A stretch of DNA of 18,638 nt from Clostridiales bacterium (GTDB taxonomy: Bacteria; Bacillota; Clostridia; Peptostreptococcales; BM714). The stretch is taken from positions 1 to 18,638 of the forward strand of contig PKTO01000168.1 of NCBI GenBank assembly GCA_002869095.1, read 5' to 3'. The position numbers and the translations under genes are program-made. The notes under the pieces were generated by a model. That model was not told where the DNA came from and made no database searches. It worked only from the letters and a program-made list of their open reading frames with translations. Positions 8,670 through 15,619 of the stretch are shown here, one piece after another. Numbering within the stretch: position 1 is the stretch's first letter; each line of letters opens with the position of its first letter.

Positions 8670-8698
8670 AGTGTAACATTTCACATTTGCCATATCAA
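8670..8698 (-). promoter_or_regulatory. Predicted sigma-A promoter for the DUF4321-maf-radC-mre operon
   Basis: On the minus strand TTGATA (8698-8693, 5/6 match to TTGACA) and TACACT (8675-8670, 4/6 match to TATAAT) are separated by exactly 17 nt. A TG one base before the -10 makes it an extended -10 promoter. It lies in the only gap between the rnf terminator and DUF4321. Expected transcription start is near 8663, giving a leader of about 40 nt. Confidence 0.7.
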
Positions 8699-8715
8699 GC
8701 GGTTTTTAGGGCGAT

Positions 8716-8755
8716 AAAAAAAGCGGAAGCGCTTTTAAAGGCGCTTCCGCTTTTT
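8716..8755 (-). terminator. Strong intrinsic terminator after rnfB
   Basis: On the minus strand a perfect stem AAAAAGCGGAAGCGC / GCGCTTCCGCTTTTT with an 8-nt loop (8733-8740) is followed by seven T residues ending at 8716. It begins 5 nt after the rnfB stop codon. The core is ten GC-rich pairs flanked by A-T pairs. The plus strand also gives a T-rich tail, so it could work in both directions. It separates the rnf operon from the shape-gene operon. Confidence 0.93.
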
Positions 8756-8759
8756 GATT

Positions 8760-9749
8760 TTACTTGAGTTTTATGGCATCCTTGGGGCATTTTTCAACGC
8801 ATGCCCCGCATCCGATGCATTTTTCGACATCCACCTTGTGAGGTTTCTTGACTTCTCCCTCGATGGCGTCAACCGGACAGACTTTCGTGCAAAGCGTACA
8901 TCCAATGCAGGCTTCCTCGTCAATCTCGGCCTTTTTTCTGTTCTCCAAGTTCCCCGCTATGGCTCCTGTGGGACACTTTTCTACGCAAATCATGCATTCC
9001 GTGCATTTTTCATAATCGATAACCGCCAAATTGTCGACTACATGTATGGCGTCGAACGGGCAATTCTTTTCGCAAATTTTGCAACCGATGCAACCCACAT
9101 CGCAAGACGCCTTTACATCCTTGCCTTTATCCTTGCTGTTGCAATCAACTATCACTTCTTGTCCGTAAGGGACAAGAGCTATTACATTCTTAGGGCATGC
9201 CTCGATGCAATTTCCACAAGCCGTGCATTTGTCGTCAATGACTTCGGCGATGCCTTTGTCGTTAATGAAAATTGCGTCGAAAGGACATACATCAACGCAA
9301 GTGCCCAATCCAAGACATCCGAAAGAGCAGCTCTTGCTCCCGCCATTGACTATGTTGGCCGCTTTGCAATCCTGTATTCCTATATATTCATATTTTTCTC
9401 TCGCATTGTCGCATGTTCCGTTGCAAATGACATGAGCAATCATCTTTGTGCTGTCTTCAACAACCAGTCCCATGATTTCAGCGACTTTTTCAGCTGTCTC
9501 AGATCCGCCTACGGGGCATCCGTTGACTTTGGCTTCGCCCTTTGCAACAGCATTGGCAAATCCGTCGCATCCCGGATATCCGCATCCGCCGCAATTGGCG
9601 CCCGGAAGGACTTCCCTTACAGCAACCGCCTTCGGATCTATTTCAACTGCAAACTTCTGTGAAGCGTAAGCCAAGCCGGCCCCAAAAATCAATCCCATTC
9701 CACCAAGGCTCAAGGTAGAATAAATCAAGCCGTTAATATTCATATTCAT
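8760..9749 (-). CDS. rnfB: RnfB, multi-[4Fe-4S] subunit of the Rnf complex (ferredoxin entry)
   Basis: The product has 329 residues. After one N-terminal membrane helix (about 7-29) comes the Fe-S domain with Cys53, Cys56, Cys61 and Cys78. Six ferredoxin-type motifs follow: Cys141/145/151/155, 175/178/181/185, 220/223/226/230, 249/252/255/259, 281/284/287/291 and 311/314/317/321. Additional cysteines lie at 109, 113, 128, 203 and 216. RnfB takes electrons from reduced ferredoxin and passes them to the membrane core. It is much longer than the roughly 190-residue proteobacterial RnfB, as in acetogens and other Clostridia. ATGs at 9749 and 9743 and a GTG at 9752 are all possible starts behind AGGAAAGGGTGAT, differing by at most three residues. 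It is the last gene of the operon, 12 nt after rnfA and 5 nt before the terminator. Confidence 0.96.
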   Translation of the reverse strand: MNMNINGLIYSTLSLGGMGLIFGAGLAYASQKFAVEIDPKAVAVREVLPGANCGGCGYPGCDGFANAVAKGEAKVNGCPVGGSETAEKVAEIMGLVVEDSTKMIAHVICNGTCDNAREKYEYIGIQDCKAANIVNGGSKSCSFGCLGLGTCVDVCPFDAIFINDKGIAEVIDDKCTACGNCIEACPKNVIALVPYGQEVIVDCNSKDKGKDVKASCDVGCIGCKICEKNCPFDAIHVVDNLAVIDYEKCTECMICVEKCPTGAIAGNLENRKKAEIDEEACIGCTLCTKVCPVDAIEGEVKKPHKVDVEKCIGCGACVEKCPKDAIKLK

Positions 9750-9761
9750 CACCCTTTCCTT

Positions 9762-10343
9762 TTAGACTAGTCCTGCAAAGCCCAGGAATGCCATGGACAT
9801 AAGGCCTGCTGTGATCAGAGCGATCGGAAAACCTTTAAACGGTGCGGGTACATCCGAGATTGCAAGTCTTTCCCGGATTCCGGCAAATAGAATGATTGCC
9901 AGTGAAAAACCGACCGCCGCGCCAAAGGAATGGAAAATCGTCTGGACGAAATTCAGTTTATATTGTATGTTGAGCAGCGCCAAACCAAGAACGGCACAGT
10001 TTGTGGTTATCAGCGGAAGATATACTCCCAATGCCTGATACAGAACCGGACTCAACTTTTGAAGCACTATTTCAACAAATTGCACAAGCGCCGCAATTAC
10101 AAGAATGAATGCGACAGTCTGCAAATATTCGATATGAAAAAAAACTAATATATATTTTTGCACTAGGTATGTAATCATACCTGCCAATGTTATAACAAAT
10201 GTAACGGCCATGCCCATTCCAGTCGCAGTTTCAACTTGTTTTGAAACTCCGAGAAAAGGACAGATTCCCAAAAATTTCGACATAACGAAGTTGTTTACGA
10301 GAATCGAACTGACCAGGATAACGAAGATACTAGCGTTTTCCAT
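9762..10343 (-). CDS. rnfA: RnfA, membrane subunit of the Rnf complex
   Basis: The product is a 193-residue integral membrane protein with about six hydrophobic segments, homologous to NqrE. Two conserved half-motifs each carry a cysteine: [10 protein letters not shown] (Cys28) and [10 protein letters not shown] (Cys116). In solved Rnf/Nqr structures the matching cysteines of RnfA and RnfE hold an intramembrane [2Fe-2S] cluster at the subunit interface, and both are intact here. The ATG at 10343 has GGGGGG 6 nt upstream, and the gene starts 12 nt after the rnfE stop. rnfE and rnfA are ancient paralogues with inverted topology, so both partners of the cluster are encoded side by side. Confidence 0.96.
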   Translation of the reverse strand: MENASIFVILVSSILVNNFVMSKFLGICPFLGVSKQVETATGMGMAVTFVITLAGMITYLVQKYILVFFHIEYLQTVAFILVIAALVQFVEIVLQKLSPVLYQALGVYLPLITTNCAVLGLALLNIQYKLNFVQTIFHSFGAAVGFSLAIILFAGIRERLAISDVPAPFKGFPIALITAGLMSMAFLGFAGLV

Positions 10344-10355
10344 TTCAATCCCCCC

Positions 10356-10952
10356 TTATGACAAACTTTTTTTGGATTTGACAACATTATAAAGAGCCAA
10401 CAGTATGCCCAGTGCGATGAAGGCTCCCGGGGGAAGTATCATCATCAGAGCCGGTTTGTATGCAAATGGAAGCTGCCATCCGAACAGACTTCCAGCTCCA
10501 AGCAATTCTCTTACAGATCCCAATACCGTCAATGCCAATGTAAACCCAAGTCCCATTCCCAAACCGTCGAAAATGGAATCGATTACTGTATTTTTTGATG
10601 CAAAAGCCTCGGCTCTTGCAAGTATTATGCAGTTTACCACAATGAGAGGTATGAAAAGGCCCAGAGCCTTGAACAACGATGGCATATATCCCTCCATCAA
10701 CATTCCGACAATCGTAACGAAACTGGCAATTACAACTATGAATGCAGGTATTCTGATTTTGCTTGGTATTATTTTCCTCATCATTGAAATAGCCGCATTG
10801 GACGCAACCAGTACTGCAGTGGCCGCCAAACCCATTCCAACTCCGTTTATCGCCGATGTAGTAACCGCCAGAGTCGGACACATGCCTAACAATTGCACGA
10901 ATATAGGATTTTCATCCAAGAGTCCATTCTTGAAAATTTTCATTAGATTCAA
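10356..10952 (-). CDS. rnfE: RnfE, membrane subunit of the Rnf complex
   Basis: The product is a 198-residue polytopic membrane protein, homologous to NqrD. LLGMCPTLAVTTSA (Cys25) and IVVNCIILARAEAFAS (Cys108) are the cysteine motifs that pair with RnfA to bind the intramembrane [2Fe-2S] cluster. GLGMGLGFTLAL and VRELLGAGS are further family motifs. I chose the TTG start at 10952 because GGAGG lies 9 nt upstream. The first ATG, three codons later at 10943, would have an 18-nt spacing. The TTG may lower its translation rate relative to its neighbours. The gene starts 20 nt after the rnfG stop. Confidence 0.95.
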   Translation of the reverse strand: MNLMKIFKNGLLDENPIFVQLLGMCPTLAVTTSAINGVGMGLAATAVLVASNAAISMMRKIIPSKIRIPAFIVVIASFVTIVGMLMEGYMPSLFKALGLFIPLIVVNCIILARAEAFASKNTVIDSIFDGLGMGLGFTLALTVLGSVRELLGAGSLFGWQLPFAYKPALMMILPPGAFIALGILLALYNVVKSKKSLS

Positions 10953-10972
10953 TATAATTCACCTCCGGATAG

Positions 10973-11548
10973 TTACAGGCCCGAAACGATCTTGTAAGCT
11001 TCAACAGCCATGTTGACGCCTTCCGTGACCGCTTTGGACGTTATGGTAGCTCCGGAAATTGCCTGTATTTCATTTCCGGCGGCTCCCGCTTTGACAACCG
11101 TCAATTCAGATTCAGTGCTTTTCCCCGCATATTGGCCGTAAAAATCAGGCAATGTTGCATTTGCTCCCAAACCAGGTGTTTCCTGATGGTTGCCCACTCT
11201 CATTCCTGTGACGGTTCCGTCCACTGAAATACCTGTAATGACCTCAACGCTTCCGCCGAATCCACCCGGCAGCGACTTGACGGTATAACCAACCAATGTG
11301 CCTCCTGAAAGTCCTTCGTAAATCTCCACAACCAGCTCATTTCCAGCCTTTACCTTGTCGAGCATGCCGGCTTCCATTATTTCAAAAGAGTCCGCATCAG
11401 GCAAAACTTCCTGCCTGGACAATTGGCTTGTCATTTCCCTTTGCTCCACAATCTTGTCGATGGTGAAATCATAAACAAGAGAAAGCAATCCTGCCGCAAC
11501 GGCGCATATCAATAGTAGAATCAATCCTAATTTGCTGATTTCTTTCAT
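10973..11548 (-). CDS. rnfG: RnfG, FMN-carrying subunit of the Rnf complex
   Basis: The product has 191 residues, with one N-terminal membrane helix (about 8-26) and an extracytoplasmic FMN-binding domain. The motif SGATITSKAV (Ser165-Gly166-Ala167-Thr168) is the flavinylation site: in this family ApbE attaches FMN through a phosphoester bond to the Thr. NHQETPGLGAN at about 120-130 and the PGGFGG segment at about 94-99 are also typical. No apbE gene is in the window, so the flavin transferase must be encoded elsewhere. The ATG overlaps the rnfD stop by one base (TAATG), with GGAGG 12 nt upstream, so translation is probably coupled to rnfD. Confidence 0.95.
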   Translation of the reverse strand: MKEISKLGLILLLICAVAAGLLSLVYDFTIDKIVEQREMTSQLSRQEVLPDADSFEIMEAGMLDKVKAGNELVVEIYEGLSGGTLVGYTVKSLPGGFGGSVEVITGISVDGTVTGMRVGNHQETPGLGANATLPDFYGQYAGKSTESELTVVKAGAAGNEIQAISGATITSKAVTEGVNMAVEAYKIVSGL

Positions 11549-12486
11549 TATTTTTTCACACCTCCGAACACGTTGGATTTGACATACTTGTCAATCAAAG
11601 GCGTTACAACATTCATGAAGAGAATGGAGAAAGACACGCCTCCGGGATATCCTCCAAACAATCTGATTACAACTGTAATCAAACCGCATCCAACAGCATA
11701 GATGATTTGACCCTTTGCCGTCATAGGAGATGAAACATAGTCCGTAGCCATGAAGATGGCTCCCAAAACAAGTCCTCCGGCAAGCAAGTGGAACATCATG
11801 TAATTGAAATTGAACCCACCGTAAAGCAATGTCAAAACAGCTACGGTGCCCATGTATGCGACAGGAATCCTAGGGCTTATGACTCCGCGATACACAAGAT
11901 AAATTCCGCCTATCAGAAGTGCCAACGCCGAAACTTCACCTATGCAGCCTCCAATTTTACCTATGAACATATTGAAAATCGAAACGCTTTCAGGCACAAT
12001 CCTGCTTCCCTTTATGAGCGCAAGAGGAGTCGCCTCGGTTACTGCGTCGACAGGAAACTTCCATGTGGTCATCTCCACCGGCCATGAAGCTATCAGGAAT
12101 ACCCTTGCCGCCAAGGCCGGGTTGATGAAGTTGTGTCCCAATCCTCCGAACGCCTGTTTCGCAATTGCGATTGCGAAAATCGAACCGACAACCGGCATCC
12201 AGAACGTAACTTCCGGAGGAAGGTTAAGTGCCAGCAAGAGACCTGTGACTGCCGCACTGTAATCCATTACGGTAATCGGTTGTTTCCTTATGTTCTGTAT
12301 GATTGCTTCAGTCGCCATGGCTGCCGCAACCGCCAGCAATACGACAATCAAAGTCTGAAATCCGAAGTAATACATTCCTGCAAGAGTTGCAGGAACAAGA
12401 GCTATTACAACATCTCTCATTGTTTTATCAGTCGCTTCTTTCGACCTTATGTGAGGCGATGAAGTGACTATCAATTTTCTTTCCAT
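11548..12486 (-). CDS. rnfD: RnfD, FMN-carrying membrane subunit of the Rnf complex
   Basis: The product has 312 residues and many membrane segments, homologous to NqrB. The sequence EATPLALIKG at about 151-160 contains the Thr153 expected to carry covalent FMN. GLGHNFINPALAARVFL at about 115-131 and DYSAAVTGLLLALNLPP at about 75-91 are further family motifs. RnfD is thought to form part of the ion-translocating path, but whether the ion is Na+ or H+ cannot be read with confidence here. The open frame runs back to 12621 inside rnfC. The ATG at 12486 has AGGAGGG five nt upstream and gives the normal N-terminus, 13 nt after the rnfC stop. Confidence 0.96.
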   Translation of the reverse strand: MERKLIVTSSPHIRSKEATDKTMRDVVIALVPATLAGMYYFGFQTLIVVLLAVAAAMATEAIIQNIRKQPITVMDYSAAVTGLLLALNLPPEVTFWMPVVGSIFAIAIAKQAFGGLGHNFINPALAARVFLIASWPVEMTTWKFPVDAVTEATPLALIKGSRIVPESVSIFNMFIGKIGGCIGEVSALALLIGGIYLVYRGVISPRIPVAYMGTVAVLTLLYGGFNFNYMMFHLLAGGLVLGAIFMATDYVSSPMTAKGQIIYAVGCGLITVVIRLFGGYPGGVSFSILFMNVVTPLIDKYVKSNVFGGVKK

Positions 12487-12499
12487 CTTTACCCTCCTG

Positions 12500-13822
12500 T
12501 TATTTTGTTTTCCTTCGTTTTGAAAGTATTTCCCTTTTGGCCATCCTGATTGAATGGAGCAACGGCCTCTTCGAAGGACAAATGAAAGAACACGAACCGC
12601 ATTCGATGCAATCCATGGCATTATTCTTTTCCGCCATATCGAACATTCCGTTCAATGAATAGGCGCTGATTGCAAACGGTTGAATGAATGAAGGGCATAT
12701 GTCTACGCACTTGCCGCATCTTATGCAAGGATTCGGTTCGGGCAATCTTGCCTGTTCTTCAGTGAAAACCAATACACCCGATGTTGTCTTGGTTGAGGGC
12801 AGGTCATCAGTGAATTGAGCAAAGCCCATCATCGGACCTCCAAGAATGAGTTTACCCGGCTCGCCTTTGTATCCTCCGGCTTGTGCAATGATTTCACTGA
12901 TTCTGGTTCCATTTTTTATCATAATGTTTTTAGGCTCGACAATTCCGTCACCGGTGACAGTGCAAATCCTTTCGATTAACGGCATTCCCGTTCTGATTGC
13001 TTTGGATATTGCCGACATTGTTGCGACATTGCTCACAACGGCTCCGGCATCCATGGGAAGAGCGCCTGACGGCACCTCTCTTTGTGAGCATGCGTAAATC
13101 AATTGTTTTTCAGAGCCTTGCGGATACTTGGTCTTTACAACCACGACCTGAATACCCGTGAACTCCTTTGCAGCCTCTTTCATAGAAAGGACGGCATCCA
13201 TCTTGTTGTTCTCTATGGCTATATAGGCTTTCTCAAGTCCCAAGACTCTCATCACAGCCCTCAATCCATAAACAACGTCTTCCGGAGTTTCAAGCATGAG
13301 ACGGTGGTCCGATGTCAAATACGGCTCGCATTCCGCTCCGTTCAGTATAAGTACGTCAATCTTCTTGTCCGGTGGAGGCGACAATTTTACTCTTGTCGGG
13401 AATCCTGCCCCGCCCATTCCTACTATTCCGGCTTCGTTGATTATATCGAGTATTTCTTTCGGCTCAAGCGTTTCCACGTCTCCCTTGGGAACAACGCTCT
13501 CATGAACTTCATTCAAGCCATCGGACTCTATGACGATGCAAGTTCCCGTCCCGTTGATAATCATCCTTTTTTCAATTTTCTTCACCGTACCGGAAATGCT
13601 GCTATGAACTGGCGCAGATACAAATCCGCCCGCTTCACCAATTTTCTGCCCAACCTTGACTTTTTCGCCAACTTCCACGATAGCCTTGCAAGGTGCGCCG
13701 ATGTGTTGCTGAAGGGGAATTACTACAATTTCAGGCTCCAAGGCTTTCTCCACCGGTAAATGCTCTGTCATTTCTTTACTGTGTGGAGGATGAATGCCTC
13801 CCCTGAATGATAAAAGATTCAT
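12500..13822 (-). CDS. rnfC: RnfC, NADH/FMN- and [4Fe-4S]-binding subunit of the Rnf complex
   Basis: The 440-residue peripheral subunit reacts with NAD+/NADH. The N-terminus RGGIHPPHSKE and VSAPVHSSISGTV form the RnfC barrel-sandwich domain. GIVGMGGAGFPTRVK at about 132-146 is the FMN/NAD Rossmann-like motif related to NuoF, and LILNGAECEPYLTSD at about 158-172 follows. A SLBB-like segment spans about 290-320. Two [4Fe-4S] motifs end the protein: Cys366/369/372/376 and Cys405/408/411/415. The ATG at 13822 has GGGG 9 nt upstream. As first gene of rnfCDGEAB it follows the predicted promoter and Rex-like site by about 115-170 nt, so it is the entry point for redox control of the operon. Confidence 0.97.
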   Translation of the reverse strand: MNLLSFRGGIHPPHSKEMTEHLPVEKALEPEIVVIPLQQHIGAPCKAIVEVGEKVKVGQKIGEAGGFVSAPVHSSISGTVKKIEKRMIINGTGTCIVIESDGLNEVHESVVPKGDVETLEPKEILDIINEAGIVGMGGAGFPTRVKLSPPPDKKIDVLILNGAECEPYLTSDHRLMLETPEDVVYGLRAVMRVLGLEKAYIAIENNKMDAVLSMKEAAKEFTGIQVVVVKTKYPQGSEKQLIYACSQREVPSGALPMDAGAVVSNVATMSAISKAIRTGMPLIERICTVTGDGIVEPKNIMIKNGTRISEIIAQAGGYKGEPGKLILGGPMMGFAQFTDDLPSTKTTSGVLVFTEEQARLPEPNPCIRCGKCVDICPSFIQPFAISAYSLNGMFDMAEKNNAMDCIECGSCSFICPSKRPLLHSIRMAKREILSKRRKTK

Positions 13823-13938
13823 TGATACTCACCCCTTTATAAATAGTCGTCACATTTATATTCATCATATCGCCAAAAAAATTACAATATAACTAATATC
13901 ATGCGAACAAAAAAACACAAAAAAAAAACATATAGTCC
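13823..13938 (-). other. AU-rich untranslated leader of the rnf operon with two long T tracts
   Basis: Between the predicted transcription start (near 13938) and the rnfC ATG lie about 115 nt of very AT-rich sequence. On the minus strand it contains T10 (13928-13919) and T7 (13915-13909) runs, only about 10-30 nt downstream of the start, then a third run of seven T's at 13881-13875. I found no stable GC-rich hairpin, riboswitch consensus or supported leader peptide. It may be only a spacer, though early U tracts can cause polymerase slippage or pausing. The ribosome binding site AAAGGGGTGAG closes the leader. Confidence 0.5.
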
Positions 13939-13944
13939 ATTAAC

Positions 13945-13973
13945 ATAGTATCTTTAAAGGTTTTTAAAGTCAA
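13945..13973 (-). promoter_or_regulatory. Predicted sigma-A promoter of rnfCDGEAB
   Basis: On the minus strand TTGACT (13973-13968, 5/6 match to TTGACA) is followed by a 17-nt spacer and TACTAT (13950-13945, 4/6 match to TATAAT). It lies between the GHKL ATPase stop (14017) and rnfC. The spacer itself contains the AT hairpin CTTTAAA-AACC-TTTAAAG, which is probably incidental. Predicted start site is near 13938. Confidence 0.75.
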
Positions 13974-13976
13974 TCA

Positions 13977-13994
13977 TTGTTAATTGCATAACGA
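13977..13994 (-). promoter_or_regulatory. Candidate Rex operator upstream of the rnf promoter
   Basis: The minus strand reads TCGTTATGCAATTAACAA. Against the Rex consensus TTGTTAA-N4-TTAACAA it matches 12 of 14 defined positions; the right half-site is perfect and the left half-site has two mismatches. It ends 3 nt before the -35 hexamer. A bound Rex dimer would therefore touch the RNA polymerase footprint. Rex represses NADH-oxidising and fermentative genes when NADH is low and leaves DNA when NADH/NAD+ rises. Rnf exchanges electrons with NAD+, so it is a logical target. Assignment is by motif only, and no rex gene is in the window. Confidence 0.6.
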
Positions 13995-14016
13995 ATATTT
14001 GAAGAGCTTTGCAATA

Positions 14017-14559
14017 TCATTGTTTTATTTTTTCAAGCCCTTCTTTTACATGGTCCTTTATCCAGCAAATGACATCGATATTGTTCAACGGCACGTCGCC
14101 CAAAACTTCCTTTATTTCCCTTGTGTCCAATTCAAAGCATCTGTCATCCACATTGTGCCTGTATATGAAATCTATATTTATGTCCGATATCACAACCGTA
14201 ACCACGGTATCGACAATATTGCCCAGAGGGGCACGGTCAATGTGGTCGTACCTGAATGTGGCTGTCAGCTCGGTTCCCTTTCCTACTTCCGATTTCATGC
14301 TGAAATAGCCATCGCAATTTTCTGCGGCGGATTTTAACATTGGGATACCCAACCCAACTTTTCTTGTTGTCCTGCTTGTGTAGAACGGATCAGTCACTTT
14401 TTTAAGCGTTTCCTCATCCATTCCCTTTCCATCGTCCTTGATTCGTATTTCAAATATGTTCTTTTCTATGTTTTCGCAAATCTCGATTTCAACGAGTTTT
14501 GAATCGGCATGGACCGAATTTTGAGCAATGTCCAATATGTGCATCGACAATTCCTTCAT
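14017..14559 (-). CDS. GHKL ATPase (histidine-kinase-like ATP-binding domain protein)
   Basis: The product has 180 residues. The first 105 or so form a stand-alone HATPase_c domain with an N-box HILDIAQNSVHA (Asp10, Asn14), a G1 box KDDGKGMD at about 41-48, the F-box-like TDPFYTSRTTR at about 56-66 and a G2 box KVGLGIPML. The Asp in place of the usual N-box Glu is unusual. The last 75 residues (from about APLGNIVDTVVTVV) match nothing that I know. There is no phospho-accepting His domain and no membrane segment, so it is not a complete sensor kinase. It overlaps the PHP gene stop by 4 nt (ATGA), with GGGGGG 6 nt upstream, and is the last gene of the hydrogenase-like module. No hairpin terminator follows it, so read-through into rnf is possible. 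Confidence 0.85.
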   Translation of the reverse strand: MKELSMHILDIAQNSVHADSKLVEIEICENIEKNIFEIRIKDDGKGMDEETLKKVTDPFYTSRTTRKVGLGIPMLKSAAENCDGYFSMKSEVGKGTELTATFRYDHIDRAPLGNIVDTVVTVVISDINIDFIYRHNVDDRCFELDTREIKEVLGDVPLNNIDVICWIKDHVKEGLEKIKQ

Positions 14560-15287
14560 TTTAGTCCCCCCTTGCTGCTTCTTCCCAATGTCTTGAATAT
14601 GCTCTCGATATTTTTTTCATCGACTTCCAACCAATTTTCACGCTCTGAAATGTCGTGAAGATAATGGGCATCCGAATTTGAAATGAATCTATAGTTCCTG
14701 TACATAGGGTTTTTTGCTGTGAATTTTTCATGCGCTGTCATTTTTGAAAGCTCCAAGGCATCCACCTTCAGGTCGGGCGGCAAGAAACCCAGATTCGCAA
14801 TCAGGCTGAATGCCTTTCTTTCTATGTGCGCAGGTATGGCAAGCCCTTCATGCGAATGCGCCAATTCAACCAATGCATAGATGCTTAAATCCACCGAGTG
14901 TATCAGGAGGCGTTTTTCCTCGCCTTTCAATTCGTCATTTTCATCGAATATCAATTGCCTGCCCAACAATTCCTCGGAATTTGGAATCCATTCAAAGTGC
15001 TTATAGAGTTCAGCCTCGAACGATTTGACCTTTTCGATTGTTTTGAACAGGCAAAGAACATGCACTTCCTCTTTTGTCTGCACTTCCATTCCCGGAACGA
15101 CTATTATTCCATTCCTTCGTCCCAATTCCACGCAGGCTTCACAGTTTGCCGCATTGTTGTGGTCTGTTACCGCTATCGCGTCAAGACCTTTTAATATGGA
15201 CATGTTTACTATGTTGTTTGGAGTCATATCATCGTCGCCACAAGGTGAAAGCGCCGAATGGATATGAAAATCGTAATAAAGCTTCAT
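14556..15287 (-). CDS. PHP-domain metal-dependent phosphoesterase
   Basis: The product has 243 residues with the PHP active-site series in order: FHIHSALSPCG (His8, His10), TDHNN (Asp42, His43), GMEVQ (Glu68), VHVLC (His76), IPAHIER (His154) and SNSDAHYL (Asp206, His208). All the metal-ligand positions that I can recognise are present, so it should be an active hydrolase, probably on a phosphoester. Relatives include the PHP phosphatases and the 5'-3' exonuclease/AMP-phosphatase group, but the substrate cannot be inferred. The open frame reaches 15314, but the ATG at 15287 gives the family N-terminus and overlaps the upstream DRTGG stop by one base (TAATG). A phosphoesterase flanked by two GHKL ATPases suggests it may reverse a phosphorylation or destroy a signal molecule. 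That role is inference. Confidence 0.88.
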   Translation of the reverse strand: MKLYYDFHIHSALSPCGDDDMTPNNIVNMSILKGLDAIAVTDHNNAANCEACVELGRRNGIIVVPGMEVQTKEEVHVLCLFKTIEKVKSFEAELYKHFEWIPNSEELLGRQLIFDENDELKGEEKRLLIHSVDLSIYALVELAHSHEGLAIPAHIERKAFSLIANLGFLPPDLKVDALELSKMTAHEKFTAKNPMYRNYRFISNSDAHYLHDISERENWLEVDEKNIESIFKTLGRSSKGGLK

Positions 15288-15619
15288 TACATTCCCATCT
15301 CGTTCAATTTGCATGCCAATGTAAAACTGTCAAGTTCAGAAGTGCATACAATTATGTTCTCTTCATCCGCTTTGGCCAGAGTCTCTTCCTCCACTTCAAT
15401 GGATTCGGGAACTATTATCATGGGCATCTCCAAAAGCGATGCAACGGCTATTATGTTAAGGTGTGTCTGAACTGTGATCCAAATATCCCCTTTGCTTCCG
15501 TTTGCCATGACCCAGCTCAACAGGTCGCAAATATAGACCCCGTCCACGGTTTTCATTGAATTCTTTTCGCCACTTAGCTGGTTCAATTTCAATTCCTCGA
15601 TAATCTCATTGATGATCAT
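15287..15619 (-). CDS. DRTGG-domain protein, second copy
   Basis: The product is a 110-residue soluble protein of the DRTGG-like fold. Recognisable segments are DGVYICDLLSWVMANGSKGDIWITVQTH, NIIAVASLLEMPMIIVPESIEV and TLAKADEENIIVCTSELDSFTLACKL. DRTGG domains also occur in HPr kinase, phosphotransacetylase and CBS-domain proteins, where they seem to be ligand- or partner-binding units. No catalytic residues are known to me. The ATG at 15619 overlaps the hydrogenase-like stop (ATGA) and has GGAGGG six nt upstream. The open frame reaches back to 15718, but that part overlaps the neighbour's coding end and is not needed. It is distinct in sequence from the other DRTGG protein at 17331-17687. Confidence 0.82.
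   Translation of the reverse strand: MIINEIIEELKLNQLSGEKNSMKTVDGVYICDLLSWVMANGSKGDIWITVQTHLNIIAVASLLEMPMIIVPESIEVEEETLAKADEENIIVCTSELDSFTLACKLNEMGM

Noticed and set aside
8754..9662. Plus-strand open frame of 302 codons opposite rnfB
   Set aside because: It is a shadow of the cysteine-rich rnfB frame with no domain content, and it starts inside the terminator.
12487..12621. Upstream extension of rnfD (45 codons)
   Set aside because: It lies within the end of rnfC and shows none of the family's N-terminal features, while the ATG at 12486 has an excellent AGGAGGG site.
13899..13940. Short open frame in the rnf leader (MDYMFFFCVFLFA then stop), a possible leader peptide
   Set aside because: Its ATG falls at or just before the predicted transcription start and has no ribosome binding site. 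The Phe-rich content simply follows from the T tracts.
13951..13968. Inverted repeat CTTTAAA-AACC-TTTAAAG as a terminator for the GHKL gene
   Set aside because: The stem is only A-T pairs plus one G-C pair, has no T run directly after it, and lies inside the promoter spacer.
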